From contig NZ_CP108394.1 in assembly GCF_041435215.1 (NCBI RefSeq), positions 6,014,001-6,078,000 on the forward strand: DNA of 64,000 nt. Reading direction: 5' to 3'. Below are positions 1 through 7,159 of the stretch, piece after piece. How positions within the stretch are numbered: position 1 is the stretch's first letter; every line of letters begins with the position of its first letter. Under the pieces are notes generated by a model. The model was not told the origin of the DNA and did not search any database. It saw nothing but the letters and a program-made list of their open reading frames with translations. Made by a program: the position numbers and the translations under genes. The DNA comes from Streptomyces sp. NBC_01314. GTDB lineage: Bacteria > Actinomycetota > Actinomycetes > Streptomycetales > Streptomycetaceae.

Positions 1-185
1 TGGAGGCGCGCCCACCCGCCCTGTCACAGGTGATCAACAAGGCCGGACACCCAACCCCGCCCATACGCCCGCGCGATTACTCTCGCGTGGAACGGCCACT
101 CAGGTCGTTGAAGCCGGACCGGGCGTCGAAGCCGGACCGACCGCCGAACCGACCGCCGAGTGGACTACGTGGGGAACACCGAGAG

Positions 186-914
186 ATGCGCGCACTGCGA
201 ATACTTGTCATCGTCGCCGTGATCCTGGGCGGCCTCTTCGTGATCGCGGACCGTGTGGCCGTCGGCTTCGCCGAGGACGAGGCGGCCGAGCAGCTGAAGA
301 CCAGCGAGGGCCTGACGAGCGCCCCCGACGTGTCCATCAAGGGCTTCCCGTTCCTCACCCAGGTCGCGAGCGGCGAGCTCGACGACGTCGAGGTCGGCAT
401 CGAGGACTACGAGGCGAGCACGGGCAAGTCCGGCGAGAGCATCCGTATCGCCGATCTGCGGGCGAGCATGCGCGGCGTCGCCTTCTCCAGCGACTACAGC
501 TCCGCCACGGCCGACAGCGCCACCGGCAGCGCGTCCATCGCGTACGACGAACTCCTCAAGGCCGCCAAGTCGGAGCCCACGCAGATCGTCACCGGCGTGA
601 CCGCCCAGGTCGTCGGCCTCTCCGACGGCGGCAACGGCAAGGTCAAGGTCGACATCAAGGTCGCGGTCCTGGGCAAGTCGACGACGTACCCGGTGCTCAG
701 CACGGTCACCGTCGACGGCGACACCGTGAAGGTGCACGCCGACAACCTGCCGAACCTGGTCGTCGAGGCCGCGGAGGGTCAGGTCCGGTCGATCACCGAC
801 TTCGAACAGAAGATCGACGACCTCCCCGGCGGCATCAAGCTCGACAAGGTCGAGGCGGCACCGGACGGCGTGGAGATCACGGTGCGGGGTTCGAACGTCA
901 GGCTGGCCGGGTAG
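186..914 (+). CDS. LmeA-like DUF2993 phospholipid-binding protein
   Basis: A 242-residue secreted or membrane-anchored protein of the DUF2993 (LmeA-like) family, whose mycobacterial member binds phospholipid and supports envelope glycolipid maturation. The N-terminus has one hydrophobic segment (about residues 5-22, RILVIVAVILGGLFVIAD) that acts as signal or anchor. It is followed by the family pattern of a short helix, a 'GFPFLTQ' motif near residue 57 and beta-rich repeats such as 'GxxxxVxVxI'. The ATG was chosen over an upstream in-frame start because it directly precedes the hydrophobic segment and follows a GAGAG ribosome site. The exact ligand in Streptomyces is unknown. Confidence 0.8.
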   Translation: MRALRILVIVAVILGGLFVIADRVAVGFAEDEAAEQLKTSEGLTSAPDVSIKGFPFLTQVASGELDDVEVGIEDYEASTGKSGESIRIADLRASMRGVAFSSDYSSATADSATGSASIAYDELLKAAKSEPTQIVTGVTAQVVGLSDGGNGKVKVDIKVAVLGKSTTYPVLSTVTVDGDTVKVHADNLPNLVVEAAEGQVRSITDFEQKIDDLPGGIKLDKVEAAPDGVEITVRGSNVRLAG

Positions 915-1082
915 TACGGGGGCGGGGTCCGATGGACCCGCGCTGTCCGGTGGGCGAGACGCCCATGTCCGCAGCGCAGCTGTGACGACCGATAAATCCC
1001 TCGGGAACCGGTGCGGCCCCCGCCCGTGCACCCATGCGGTCCCACATTGCGGACGATCGCGTCTCAATATGCGACACACCGG

Positions 1083-1111
1083 TGACACGTCCGCCTGTGC
1101 GTCCCTACGAT
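1083..1111 (+). promoter_or_regulatory. Promoter of the cysteine leader peptide
   Basis: TGACAC, a 17-base spacer and TACGAT form a good housekeeping-type promoter. The -10 ends 8 nt before the leader ATG, so the transcript would be leaderless or nearly so, as reported for the mycobacterial Cys leader ORFs. Inferred from sequence only. Confidence 0.5.
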
Positions 1112-1119
1112 CGACACTC

Positions 1120-1200
1120 ATGAAGCGACAGGCGGATCTCACGAAGCGGCGGGCAGTAGACCTGTGCCGCGTCGCCGCCATGCTCTGTCGCACTTTCTGA
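1120..1200 (+). CDS. Ms5788A-type Cys-containing leader peptide
   Basis: A 26-codon ORF encoding MKRQADLTKRRAVDLCRVAA followed by MLCRTF, with two Cys near the C-terminus. It lies 125 bp upstream of the sulfurtransferase gene. It fits the family of short Cys-rich leader peptides (Ms5788A type) found before sulfurtransferase/sseC genes in actinomycetes. In mycobacteria, translation of polycysteine leaders attenuates the downstream operon according to cysteine supply. No ribosome site precedes the ATG, and a promoter -10 lies just upstream, so leaderless initiation is likely. Regulation here is inferred by family; the attenuator structure in the 125-bp gap was not worked out. Confidence 0.7.
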   Translation: MKRQADLTKRRAVDLCRVAAMLCRTF

Positions 1201-1325
1201 GTGGCAGCCACGACTGCCGCCTTCCCCGTCGCCCTGCCCAGCCAGGGCACACCCGTGCGCGCCCGGCCCGATCGCCGTCAGGCGCCTTGCACACCCCGCC
1301 GCAACTGCCCCGGAGGAGAACGAGC

Positions 1326-2165
1326 ATGAGCCGCAGCGACGTCCTGGTAGACGCCGACTGGGTCGAGGCCAACCTCGACGACTCGAACATCGCCATCGTC
1401 GAGGTCGACGAGGACACGACCGCGTACGAGAAGAACCACATCAAGAACGCCATCCGGATCGACTGGACGAAGGACCTCCAGGACCCGGTACGCCGTGACT
1501 TCGTCGACCAGGAGGGCTTCGAGAAGCTCCTGTCGGAGAAGGGCATCGGCAACGACACCCTCGTCGTCCTCTACGGCGGCAACAACAACTGGTTCGCGTC
1601 GTACGCCTACTGGTACTTCAAGCTGTACGGCCACGAGAACGTCAAGCTTCTCGACGGCGGCCGCAAGAAGTGGGAGCTGGACGCCCGCGAGCTGGTCGAC
1701 GAGGTGCCGGCGCGCCCCGCGACCGAGTACAAGGCCAAGCCGCAGAACACCGCGATCCGCGCCTTCCGTGACGACGTCGTCGCCGCGATCGGCTCGCAGA
1801 ACCTGGTCGACGTGCGCTCGCCCGACGAGTTCTCGGGCAAGCTGCTCGCCCCGGCCCACCTGCCGCAGGAGCAGTCGCAGCGTCCGGGCCACGTCCCGTC
1901 CGCCCGCAACATCCCGTGGTCGAAGAACGCCAACGACGACGGCACCTTCAAGTCGGACGACGACCTCAAGGAGCTGTACGCCGACGAGCAGGTGGACCTG
2001 GCGAAGGACACCATCGCCTACTGCCGCATCGGTGAGCGCTCCGCGCTGACCTGGTTCGTCCTGCACGAGCTGCTCGGTGTGGAGAACGTCAAGAACTACG
2101 ACGGCTCCTGGACCGAGTACGGCTCCCTGGTCGGTGTCCCGATCGAGCTCGGCGCCAACAAGTAG
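1326..2165 (+). CDS. Thiosulfate sulfurtransferase (two-domain rhodanese)
   Basis: A 279-residue tandem-rhodanese protein that transfers sulfane sulfur from thiosulfate (or 3-mercaptopyruvate) to an acceptor. The N-terminal domain (about 8-130) is the inactive copy, with 'NHIKNAIRIDW'. The C-terminal domain (about 150-275) has 'VDVRSPDEF', 'GHVPSARNIPW' and the catalytic loop CRIGERS, whose Cys carries the persulfide. A GGAGGA site lies just upstream of the ATG. It follows the Cys leader peptide and precedes a DUF1416/SseC gene, the same order as cysA2/cysA3-sseC in mycobacteria, so it is probably controlled by cysteine status. Very similar proteins are often named CysA or SseA, although they are not the sulfate-transport ATPase CysA. 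Confidence 0.93.
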   Translation: MSRSDVLVDADWVEANLDDSNIAIVEVDEDTTAYEKNHIKNAIRIDWTKDLQDPVRRDFVDQEGFEKLLSEKGIGNDTLVVLYGGNNNWFASYAYWYFKLYGHENVKLLDGGRKKWELDARELVDEVPARPATEYKAKPQNTAIRAFRDDVVAAIGSQNLVDVRSPDEFSGKLLAPAHLPQEQSQRPGHVPSARNIPWSKNANDDGTFKSDDDLKELYADEQVDLAKDTIAYCRIGERSALTWFVLHELLGVENVKNYDGSWTEYGSLVGVPIELGANK

Positions 2166-2257
2166 GACCGGTCGGCAGTAGCCGTAGCCGGCAGTCAGCG
2201 AATACCCGTTCATCCCGACCGGCCTTCCTTCCGGTCAGACCTCTCTTGGAGAAAGAC

Positions 2258-2545
2258 ATGTGTGGAGCGAAGGCCGGCGGCCCGGACGCCTCGACGATCA
2301 AGCCCGGTGAGACCACGATCCAGGGTCAGGTGACCCGCGACGGCGAGCCGGTGACGGGCTACGTCCGTCTGCTGGACTCGACCGGCGAGTTCACGGCGGA
2401 GGTCCCGACCTCCGCGACGGGCCAGTTCCGCTTCTACGCGGCCGAGGGCACCTGGACCGTCCGCGCGCTCGTCCCCGGCGGCACCGCCGACCGCACCGTC
2501 GTCGCCGAGCAGGGCGGCCTGGCGGAGGTCGCGATCGCCGTCTGA
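2258..2545 (+). CDS. DUF1416 / SseC-like protein
   Basis: A 95-residue protein of the DUF1416 family (mycobacterial SseC), a small beta-sandwich with the conserved stretch 'GYVRLLDSTGEFTAEV' and 'GQFRFYAAEGTWTVRAL'. It starts MCG with a Cys at position 2. The role is unproven; the family is always linked with thiosulfate sulfurtransferase genes and is thought to take part in sulfur transfer. The ATG was chosen over a TTG 12 nt upstream because GGAGAAAG sits at the right distance from it. It follows the rhodanese by 92 bp and is probably co-transcribed with it. Confidence 0.88.
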   Translation: MCGAKAGGPDASTIKPGETTIQGQVTRDGEPVTGYVRLLDSTGEFTAEVPTSATGQFRFYAAEGTWTVRALVPGGTADRTVVAEQGGLAEVAIAV

Positions 2546-2570
2546 GACGGTTGTTCCTGAACGGCTGAAC

Positions 2571-2619
2571 GGCTGAGGGCCGTACCCCGGGTGTCCGACC
2601 CGGGGTACGGCCCTCAGCC
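2571..2619 (+). terminator. Perfect 22-bp hairpin after the DUF1416 gene
   Basis: GGCTGAGGGCCGTACCCCGG and two more bases pair perfectly with 2598-2619 around a 5-base loop. There is no T-tract, as is usual in Streptomyces. It ends the rhodanese operon and stops 11 bp before the -10 of the next gene. Confidence 0.75.
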
Positions 2620-2642
2620 GTGCGCGGGCCTACGCTGGAGAC

Positions 2643-2903
2643 ATGTACGCCCGCCGGCGCCACGCCTACTTCGCCATGATGGGCACGTGCCTCGCGCTCT
2701 TCGTCCTGGCGTGGGGTGTCGTACGCCTCTGGTCGGTCCCGGTCGCGGTCGGCATGTGCGTGGTCGCCATGGTCATCCCGCCGCTCGCCGCAGTCGTCGC
2801 CAACCGGCGCGGCCCCGACGACCGCTGGTGGGACGACCCCTCGGGTGACCCGAAGTCCGACGAGTGGTGGGACGAGCTGGACGGCAAGAGGCGCCGCCCG
2901 TAG
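2643..2903 (+). CDS. DUF3099 small membrane protein
   Basis: An 86-residue membrane protein with a DUF3099-like core. Two transmembrane segments (about residues 10-28 and 31-50) are followed by a charged tail containing 'DDRWWDDP' and 'SDEWWDELDG'. The function is unknown; the family is conserved in actinomycetes near the sulfurtransferase locus. TACGCT ends exactly 6 nt before the ATG, so initiation from a leaderless transcript is likely and the start is well supported. It converges with the DsrE gene. Confidence 0.75.
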   Translation: MYARRRHAYFAMMGTCLALFVLAWGVVRLWSVPVAVGMCVVAMVIPPLAAVVANRRGPDDRWWDDPSGDPKSDEWWDELDGKRRRP

Positions 2904-2959
2904 CCCGGTATCAGCAGACCAGCGCGTATCAGCAGACCAGCGCGGCAGACGAACGCGTG

Positions 2960-3322
2960 TCAGTAGACGAGTGCCTGGGCGTCGTCCGCCAGCGCCTCCT
3001 GCACGAACACCTGCGCGCCCGCGATCCGTACGCCCTCGATGACGTCCTTCTCCGTGATGTCCCGGCGGGCGGCGCACTGCGTGCACAGGGTGAGCCGGCC
3101 GCCCGCGAGGACCGAGTCGATGAGATCCGGGAGCGGGGCGGCATGCGGCAGCTCGAACTCGGCGGCCCGGCCCGGCAACGCGAACCAGGCGGACTCGCCG
3201 GTCAGCCACAGCGACACCTCCACCCCACTGGCCACCGCCACCGCCGCCACGGTGAACGCCTGCGAACAGCGCTCGGGAGCATCAGCCCCGGCCGTCACCT
3301 TGATCACGAGCTTCTTCGCCAT
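2960..3322 (-). CDS. DsrE family protein
   Basis: A 120-residue DsrE/F-like protein starting MAKKLVIKVTAGADAPERC. The fold is a small alpha/beta domain known from sulfur-relay proteins (DsrE, TusD). A pair of Cys in 'LTLCTQCAARRDI' (about residues 79-82) and a Cys at 19 could carry sulfur, which fits the neighbouring rhodanese and SseC genes. The ATG lies 6 nt after TACCAT on the minus strand, pointing to leaderless initiation. The sulfur-carrier role is an inference from family and context. Confidence 0.8.
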   Translation of the reverse strand: MAKKLVIKVTAGADAPERCSQAFTVAAVAVASGVEVSLWLTGESAWFALPGRAAEFELPHAAPLPDLIDSVLAGGRLTLCTQCAARRDITEKDVIEGVRIAGAQVFVQEALADDAQALVY

Positions 3323-3465
3323 GGCCGCATGGTAGTCCGCACAGTGATCGTCGTCGCGGCCGAGCGGCGAAGGGCCCACCTCACGGCGAACCCCGTGTCC
3401 CGGCCGCGTAAGCTGGGGCCCGGCCTTGTGCAGTACCGAATCCCCGCTCATCCGAGGAGCACCCC

Positions 3466-3564
3466 GTGGAACTCTTCTTCGAAATCCTGCTGGTCCTGGT
3501 CGCCGTGGGCGTTCTCGCCTTCGCCGGTCTGACCGTGAAGAAGCTGTACCAGGGCCAGCGCTGA
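3466..3564 (+). CDS. 32-residue single-pass membrane peptide
   Basis: A short GTG-started ORF with a clear GAGGAG ribosome site. It encodes MELFFEILLVLVAVGVLAFA and a basic tail ending in KKLYQGQR. One hydrophobic helix spans about residues 4-23. It ends 31 bp before the nitrobindin-like gene and is probably co-transcribed with it. The function is unknown. The strong Shine-Dalgarno site, codon pattern and topology support a real gene. Confidence 0.65.
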   Translation: MELFFEILLVLVAVGVLAFAGLTVKKLYQGQR

Positions 3565-3595
3565 CCCACGTCGAGGACATCCAGGAACCGCATTC

Positions 3596-4171
3596 ATGAT
3601 CGAGATCCCGTCCGACCTGCACAAGGACCTCGTCCCCCTCGCCTTTCTGCTCGGCGACTGGGCGGGCGCGGGCGTCCACGACTTCCCCGGTGCCGAGAAG
3701 TGCAACTTCGGCCAGGAGGTCACCTTCACCCACGACGGCCGGGACTTCCTGGAGTACCACTCCCACACCTGGGTGCTGGACCAGGACGGCAACAAGGTCC
3801 GCCCGCTGGAGACCGAGTCCGGATTCTGGCGCATCGACGCCGACCGCAAGGTCGAGATCGTCATGACCCGTGACGACGGCGTCGTCGAGGTCTGGTACGG
3901 CGAGCTGGCCAAGCAGAAGCCGCAGATCGACGTGGTCACGGACGCGGTCGCGCGGACGGCGGCCTCGGGGCCCTACAGCGGCGGCAAGCGGCTGTACGGC
4001 TATGTGCACAGCGACCTGATGTGGGTGGGCGAGAAGTCGACGCCCGAGGTCGAACTGCGCCCCTACATGTCCGCGCACCTGAAGAAGGTCGTCACCCCCG
4101 AGGACGTCGAGCGCTGGGCCAAGGCCCTCCCGGACGACATGCCGGACGACGGCATCGCGTTCTTCAAGTAG
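3596..4171 (+). CDS. Nitrobindin-like (FABP family, DUF1794) protein
   Basis: A 191-residue beta-barrel protein of the FABP/nitrobindin family (mycobacterial Rv0813c type). The signature GDWAGAG near residue 20 matches the GxWxGxG motif. A His in 'MSAHLKKV' near the C-terminal end is a candidate heme ligand as in nitrobindins. Family members bind ferric heme and can isomerise peroxynitrite, but the physiological substrate is uncertain. It sits directly upstream of nur and may share a role in metal or redox homeostasis. In M. tuberculosis the homologue is also close to cysA2-sseC. Confidence 0.87.
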   Translation: MIEIPSDLHKDLVPLAFLLGDWAGAGVHDFPGAEKCNFGQEVTFTHDGRDFLEYHSHTWVLDQDGNKVRPLETESGFWRIDADRKVEIVMTRDDGVVEVWYGELAKQKPQIDVVTDAVARTAASGPYSGGKRLYGYVHSDLMWVGEKSTPEVELRPYMSAHLKKVVTPEDVERWAKALPDDMPDDGIAFFK

Positions 4172-4186
4172 TTCTAGACTCGTGGT

Positions 4187-4669
4187 GTGGTGAGCACCGA
4201 CTGGAAGAGTGACCTCAGGCAGCGCGGCTACCGGCTGACGCCGCAGCGGCAGCTCGTGCTCGAAGCCGTGGACACCCTTGAGCACGCGACCCCCGACGAC
4301 ATCCTCGTGGAAGTGAGGAGGACGGCGTCGGGGGTCAACATTTCCACGGTCTACCGGACCCTGGAGCTCCTGGAGGAGCTCGGGCTGGTCAGCCATGCCC
4401 ATCTGGGGCACGGGGCGCCGACGTACCACCTGGCCGACCGGCACCACCACATCCACCTCGTCTGCCGGGACTGCGCGAACGTGATCGAGGCGGATGTGTC
4501 GGTGGCGGCGGACTTCACGGCCAAGCTGCGCGAGACGTTCGGTTTCGACACCGACATGAAGCACTTCGCGATCTTCGGCCGCTGCGAGAACTGCTCCCGC
4601 AAGGGTTCGGCGGCCCAGAACCCGACGGCCGGGAGTTCGACTTCCAAGAGTTCAACTACCGAGTCGTAG
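4187..4669 (+). CDS. nur: Nickel-responsive Fur-family regulator Nur
   Basis: A 160-residue Fur-family repressor nearly identical over its first 140 residues to S. coelicolor Nur as I recall it (VSTDWKSDLRQRGYRLTPQR). Nur binds Ni(II) and represses nickel uptake genes and the iron superoxide dismutase gene. The winged helix spans about 10-80 ('TASGVNISTVYRTLELLEEL'). The His-rich metal region is 'DRHHHIHLVCRDC', and a C-terminal CxxC ('CENC') follows. The tail after residue 145 is Ser/Thr-rich and longer than in S. coelicolor. TAGACT ends 6 nt before the GTG, so the mRNA is probably leaderless. An SCO4226-type nickel-binding protein is also encoded in this window. Confidence 0.9.
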   Translation: MVSTDWKSDLRQRGYRLTPQRQLVLEAVDTLEHATPDDILVEVRRTASGVNISTVYRTLELLEELGLVSHAHLGHGAPTYHLADRHHHIHLVCRDCANVIEADVSVAADFTAKLRETFGFDTDMKHFAIFGRCENCSRKGSAAQNPTAGSSTSKSSTTES

Positions 4670-4678
4670 GCTTGGCGT

Positions 4679-5644
4679 ATGAAGAGCCCTCTGCTGTCCC
4701 TGCCCGGCGCCGTCCCAGCCGAGGGGGTCGACGAAGGTGTCGCCGCCCACTACGGGGACCTGTTCCGTGAACAGCGCGCCCTCGCCGACGGCACCGGCTT
4801 CGTCGACCTCTCCCACCGGGGCGTCTTCGCCGTCTCCGGCGAGGACCGGCTCAGCTGGCTGCACCTGCTCCTCACCCAGCACGTCAGCGAACTTCCCACG
4901 GGCGAGGCCACCGAGGCGCTGATCCTCTCCGCCAACGGCCACATCGAGCACGCGCTGTACCTGGTCGACGACGGCGCGACCGTCTGGGCCCACGTCGAGC
5001 CCGGCACCCAGGAGGCGCTGCTCGCGTACCTGGAGTCGATGAAGTTCTTCTACCGGGTCGAAGTGGCCGACAGGACGGGCGACTTCGCGGTCGTCCACCT
5101 CCCGGCCGGCTCGATCGCCGAGATCCCGCAGGGCACGGTCGTCCGCGAGACGCCGTACGGCCGCGATCTGTTCCTGCCGCGTGCCGACCTGGAGACGTAC
5201 GCGGAGAAGGCGGCCCCCGCGGTGGGCCTTCTCGCGTACGAGGCGCTGCGCGTCGAGCACCACCTTCCCCGCCTCGGCTTCGAGACCGACCACCGCACCA
5301 TCCCGCACGAGCTGGGCTGGATCGGTTCGGCGGTGCACCTGCAGAAGGGCTGCTACCGGGGCCAGGAGACGGTCGCCCGGGTCCAGAACCTCGGCAAGCC
5401 CCCGCGCCGCCTCGTCTTCCTGCACCTCGACGGCAGCGAGGTCCATCTCCCGCCGCGCGGCGCGGAGATCCGCCTCGCCGACGACGGCCCCGACGGCCGC
5501 AAGCTCGGCTTCATCACGACCTCGGCCCGCCACCACGAACTCGGCCCGGTGGCCCTCGCCCTGATCAAGCGCAACGTACCGGTGGACGCGAGGCTCATGG
5601 CCGACACGACGGCCGCGGCGCAGGAGACCGTCGTCGAGCCGTAG
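4679..5644 (+). CDS. ygfZ: YgfZ/GcvT-domain folate-binding protein
   Basis: A 321-residue GcvT-like protein of the YgfZ family, which uses folate to help assembly or repair of certain iron-sulfur enzymes. The diagnostic motif KGCYRGQE is present near residue 225, with its conserved Cys. The N-terminal part carries 'GFVDLSHRGVFAVSGEDRLSWLH', typical of the GcvT fold. It begins 9 bp after nur. TAGGCT lies 6 nt before the ATG, so it may have its own promoter inside the end of nur. The mycobacterial homologue Rv0811c is also near the Rv0813c-sseC-cysA2 group. Confidence 0.9.
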   Translation: MKSPLLSLPGAVPAEGVDEGVAAHYGDLFREQRALADGTGFVDLSHRGVFAVSGEDRLSWLHLLLTQHVSELPTGEATEALILSANGHIEHALYLVDDGATVWAHVEPGTQEALLAYLESMKFFYRVEVADRTGDFAVVHLPAGSIAEIPQGTVVRETPYGRDLFLPRADLETYAEKAAPAVGLLAYEALRVEHHLPRLGFETDHRTIPHELGWIGSAVHLQKGCYRGQETVARVQNLGKPPRRLVFLHLDGSEVHLPPRGAEIRLADDGPDGRKLGFITTSARHHELGPVALALIKRNVPVDARLMADTTAAAQETVVEP

Positions 5645-5709
5645 AGGCGTCACTCCGCGAGCGCCGGGTCGCGCCCCCTCCCTCCCGGCCCGCGGAGGCG
5701 TCCGGCGCC

Positions 5710-6135
5710 TCACATCTCCAGCAGCACCGTGAACGGCCCGTCATTCGTCAGAGCGACCCGCATCTTCGCGCCGAACCGTCCGGTCGCCACCGTCGCCCCC
5801 AGCGCCCGAAGCTGCGCGACGACCTCCTCCACCAGCGGCTCGGCGACATCGCCGGGCGCCGCCGCGTTCCAGGTGGGCCGGCGTCCCTTCCGGGCGTCGC
5901 CGTACAGCGTGAACTGGCTGATCACCAGCAGTGGCGCGTCGATGTCGCTGCACGACTTCTCGTCGTGCAGCATCCGCACGGACCACAGCTTGCGGGCCAG
6001 CTGCGCCGCCTTCTCCTTGGTGTCGTCATGTGTCACCCCCACAAGGGCGCACAGCCCCTCGCCCTCGATCGCCCCGACCGTCTCGCCGTCCACGACGACG
6101 CTCGCACCGTCGACCCTCTGCACCACCGCACGCAT
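5710..6135 (-). CDS. dtd: D-aminoacyl-tRNA deacylase
   Basis: A 141-residue Dtd enzyme that hydrolyses D-amino acids mis-attached to tRNA and so protects translation. The N-terminus [17 protein letters not shown] is typical. The conserved SQFTLYGD motif lies near residue 78 and the cross-subunit motif NDGPFTV is at the C-terminal end. Length matches the family. The start at MRAVV was chosen over the upstream in-frame Met codons because the family begins there. It converges with ygfZ and is transcribed away from rsiG. Confidence 0.92.
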   Translation of the reverse strand: MRAVVQRVDGASVVVDGETVGAIEGEGLCALVGVTHDDTKEKAAQLARKLWSVRMLHDEKSCSDIDAPLLVISQFTLYGDARKGRRPTWNAAAPGDVAEPLVEEVVAQLRALGATVATGRFGAKMRVALTNDGPFTVLLEM

Positions 6136-6349
6136 GCCGACCATCATGCCGCCGCCGTCCACCAGGGCGCGCGAGGGGTCCCCCTTACGGGGGGTTTGTG
6201 ATCACGAGGGTTTGAAGAGTGCTTTGCCCGGTCTTTCTCATTGTTCCATTACCGACCATCTGGGGTGGATCGCGGGGACTCGGTCACATAGCGGCCACTC
6301 GGAGTGGCACCATGCTCACACAACCCGGTCGAGGGGACGGTTGAGGCGC

Positions 6350-6985
6350 ATGAGCACATCGAGTACAGGGCAGCCCCCAGGGACTGCGACGTTCACCCGT
6401 ACGAATCCGGGGCCCGGCCCCGGCGTCCGCCGGCCACCGGTCCAGCGCACCGACAGCGGACCACTGCCGCCGCCGGACCCGGCCGAGCACGAACTGTCCC
6501 GGCTACGGCTGCCCGAACTGCGCACACTGCGCCGGGACGCCCAGCGGGACGAGGCCGATCTCAGCTATCTGCGGCGGCTGCTCCAGGGCCGTATCGACAT
6601 CCTGCGCGCCGAACTGGTCCGCCGGGGCGGCGCGCAGGACCCCACAGCACCAGGGGATCCGGCGGCGCTGGTCGACCGGCTGTCGGCGATCCTCACGGAC
6701 GCCCCGGCCCGGCACCGTTCCTCGGCCCGCCACGTCACCGTGGGCACACCGTACGGAGAGGAGCACCGCCGGCTCGCCGCCGAGATGCTCGACGAGGTCG
6801 AACTCTCCGACCTCCAGGCCCGCACCGACGACGAACTCACCGTCGGCCTCGCCCGTCTCGTCCACCACGAGCAGCAGATCTCCAGCCGCCGCCAGCGCCT
6901 CCAGCGCACCGCCGACGACTGCAGCGCCGAGATCGCCCGCCGCTACCGAGAGGGCGAGGCCCAGGTGGACGACCTGCTGATCTGA
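6350..6985 (+). CDS. rsiG: c-di-GMP-binding anti-sigma factor RsiG
   Basis: A 211-residue protein that matches RsiG, the c-di-GMP-armed anti-sigma factor of the sporulation sigma factor WhiG. Two copies of the signature E-x3-S-x2-R-x3-Q-x3-D are visible: EADLSYLRRLLQGRID (E68, S72, R75, Q79, D83) and EQQISSRRQRLQRTAD (E174, S178, R181, Q185, D189). Each sits in a helix of the expected antiparallel coiled coil. The first 45 residues are Pro/Gly-rich and probably disordered. In S. venezuelae, c-di-GMP-loaded RsiG holds WhiG inactive until sporulation. The ATG follows TTGAGGCGC; no other start fits better. Confidence 0.9.
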   Translation: MSTSSTGQPPGTATFTRTNPGPGPGVRRPPVQRTDSGPLPPPDPAEHELSRLRLPELRTLRRDAQRDEADLSYLRRLLQGRIDILRAELVRRGGAQDPTAPGDPAALVDRLSAILTDAPARHRSSARHVTVGTPYGEEHRRLAAEMLDEVELSDLQARTDDELTVGLARLVHHEQQISSRRQRLQRTADDCSAEIARRYREGEAQVDDLLI

Positions 6986-7000
6986 TCGACGGAGGTGATC

Positions 7001-7056
7001 CCCTGGAAGGCCAGGCCCGAAGGGCCGTGCCTTCCAGGGCGCGGGGAACTGCGCGA
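7001..7056 (+). repeat. Hairpin plus dispersed GCGCGGGGAACTGCGCGA repeat
   Basis: CCCTGGAAGGC (7001-7011) pairs with GCCTTCCAGGG (7029-7039) and serves as a terminator for rsiG. It runs into an 18-bp sequence at 7039-7056 that recurs exactly, inverted, at 57073-57090. This is a common intergenic repeat type in Streptomyces. Confidence 0.65.
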
Positions 7057-7159
7057 CCAGGCCCCACCGGCCCCACCGAAGCCGCGGCCGGGGGCGGAGG
7101 GGCGGCGGGGGCGAGAAAACCCCGAGACACACCGCGGAGCACCCCCCTAGCGTGGCCCT

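Noticed and set aside
2960..4564. Long minus-strand frame extending upstream of DsrE
   Set aside because: Only the last 120 residues (from MAKKLVIK) are a real protein; the rest is antisense to nitrobindin and nur.
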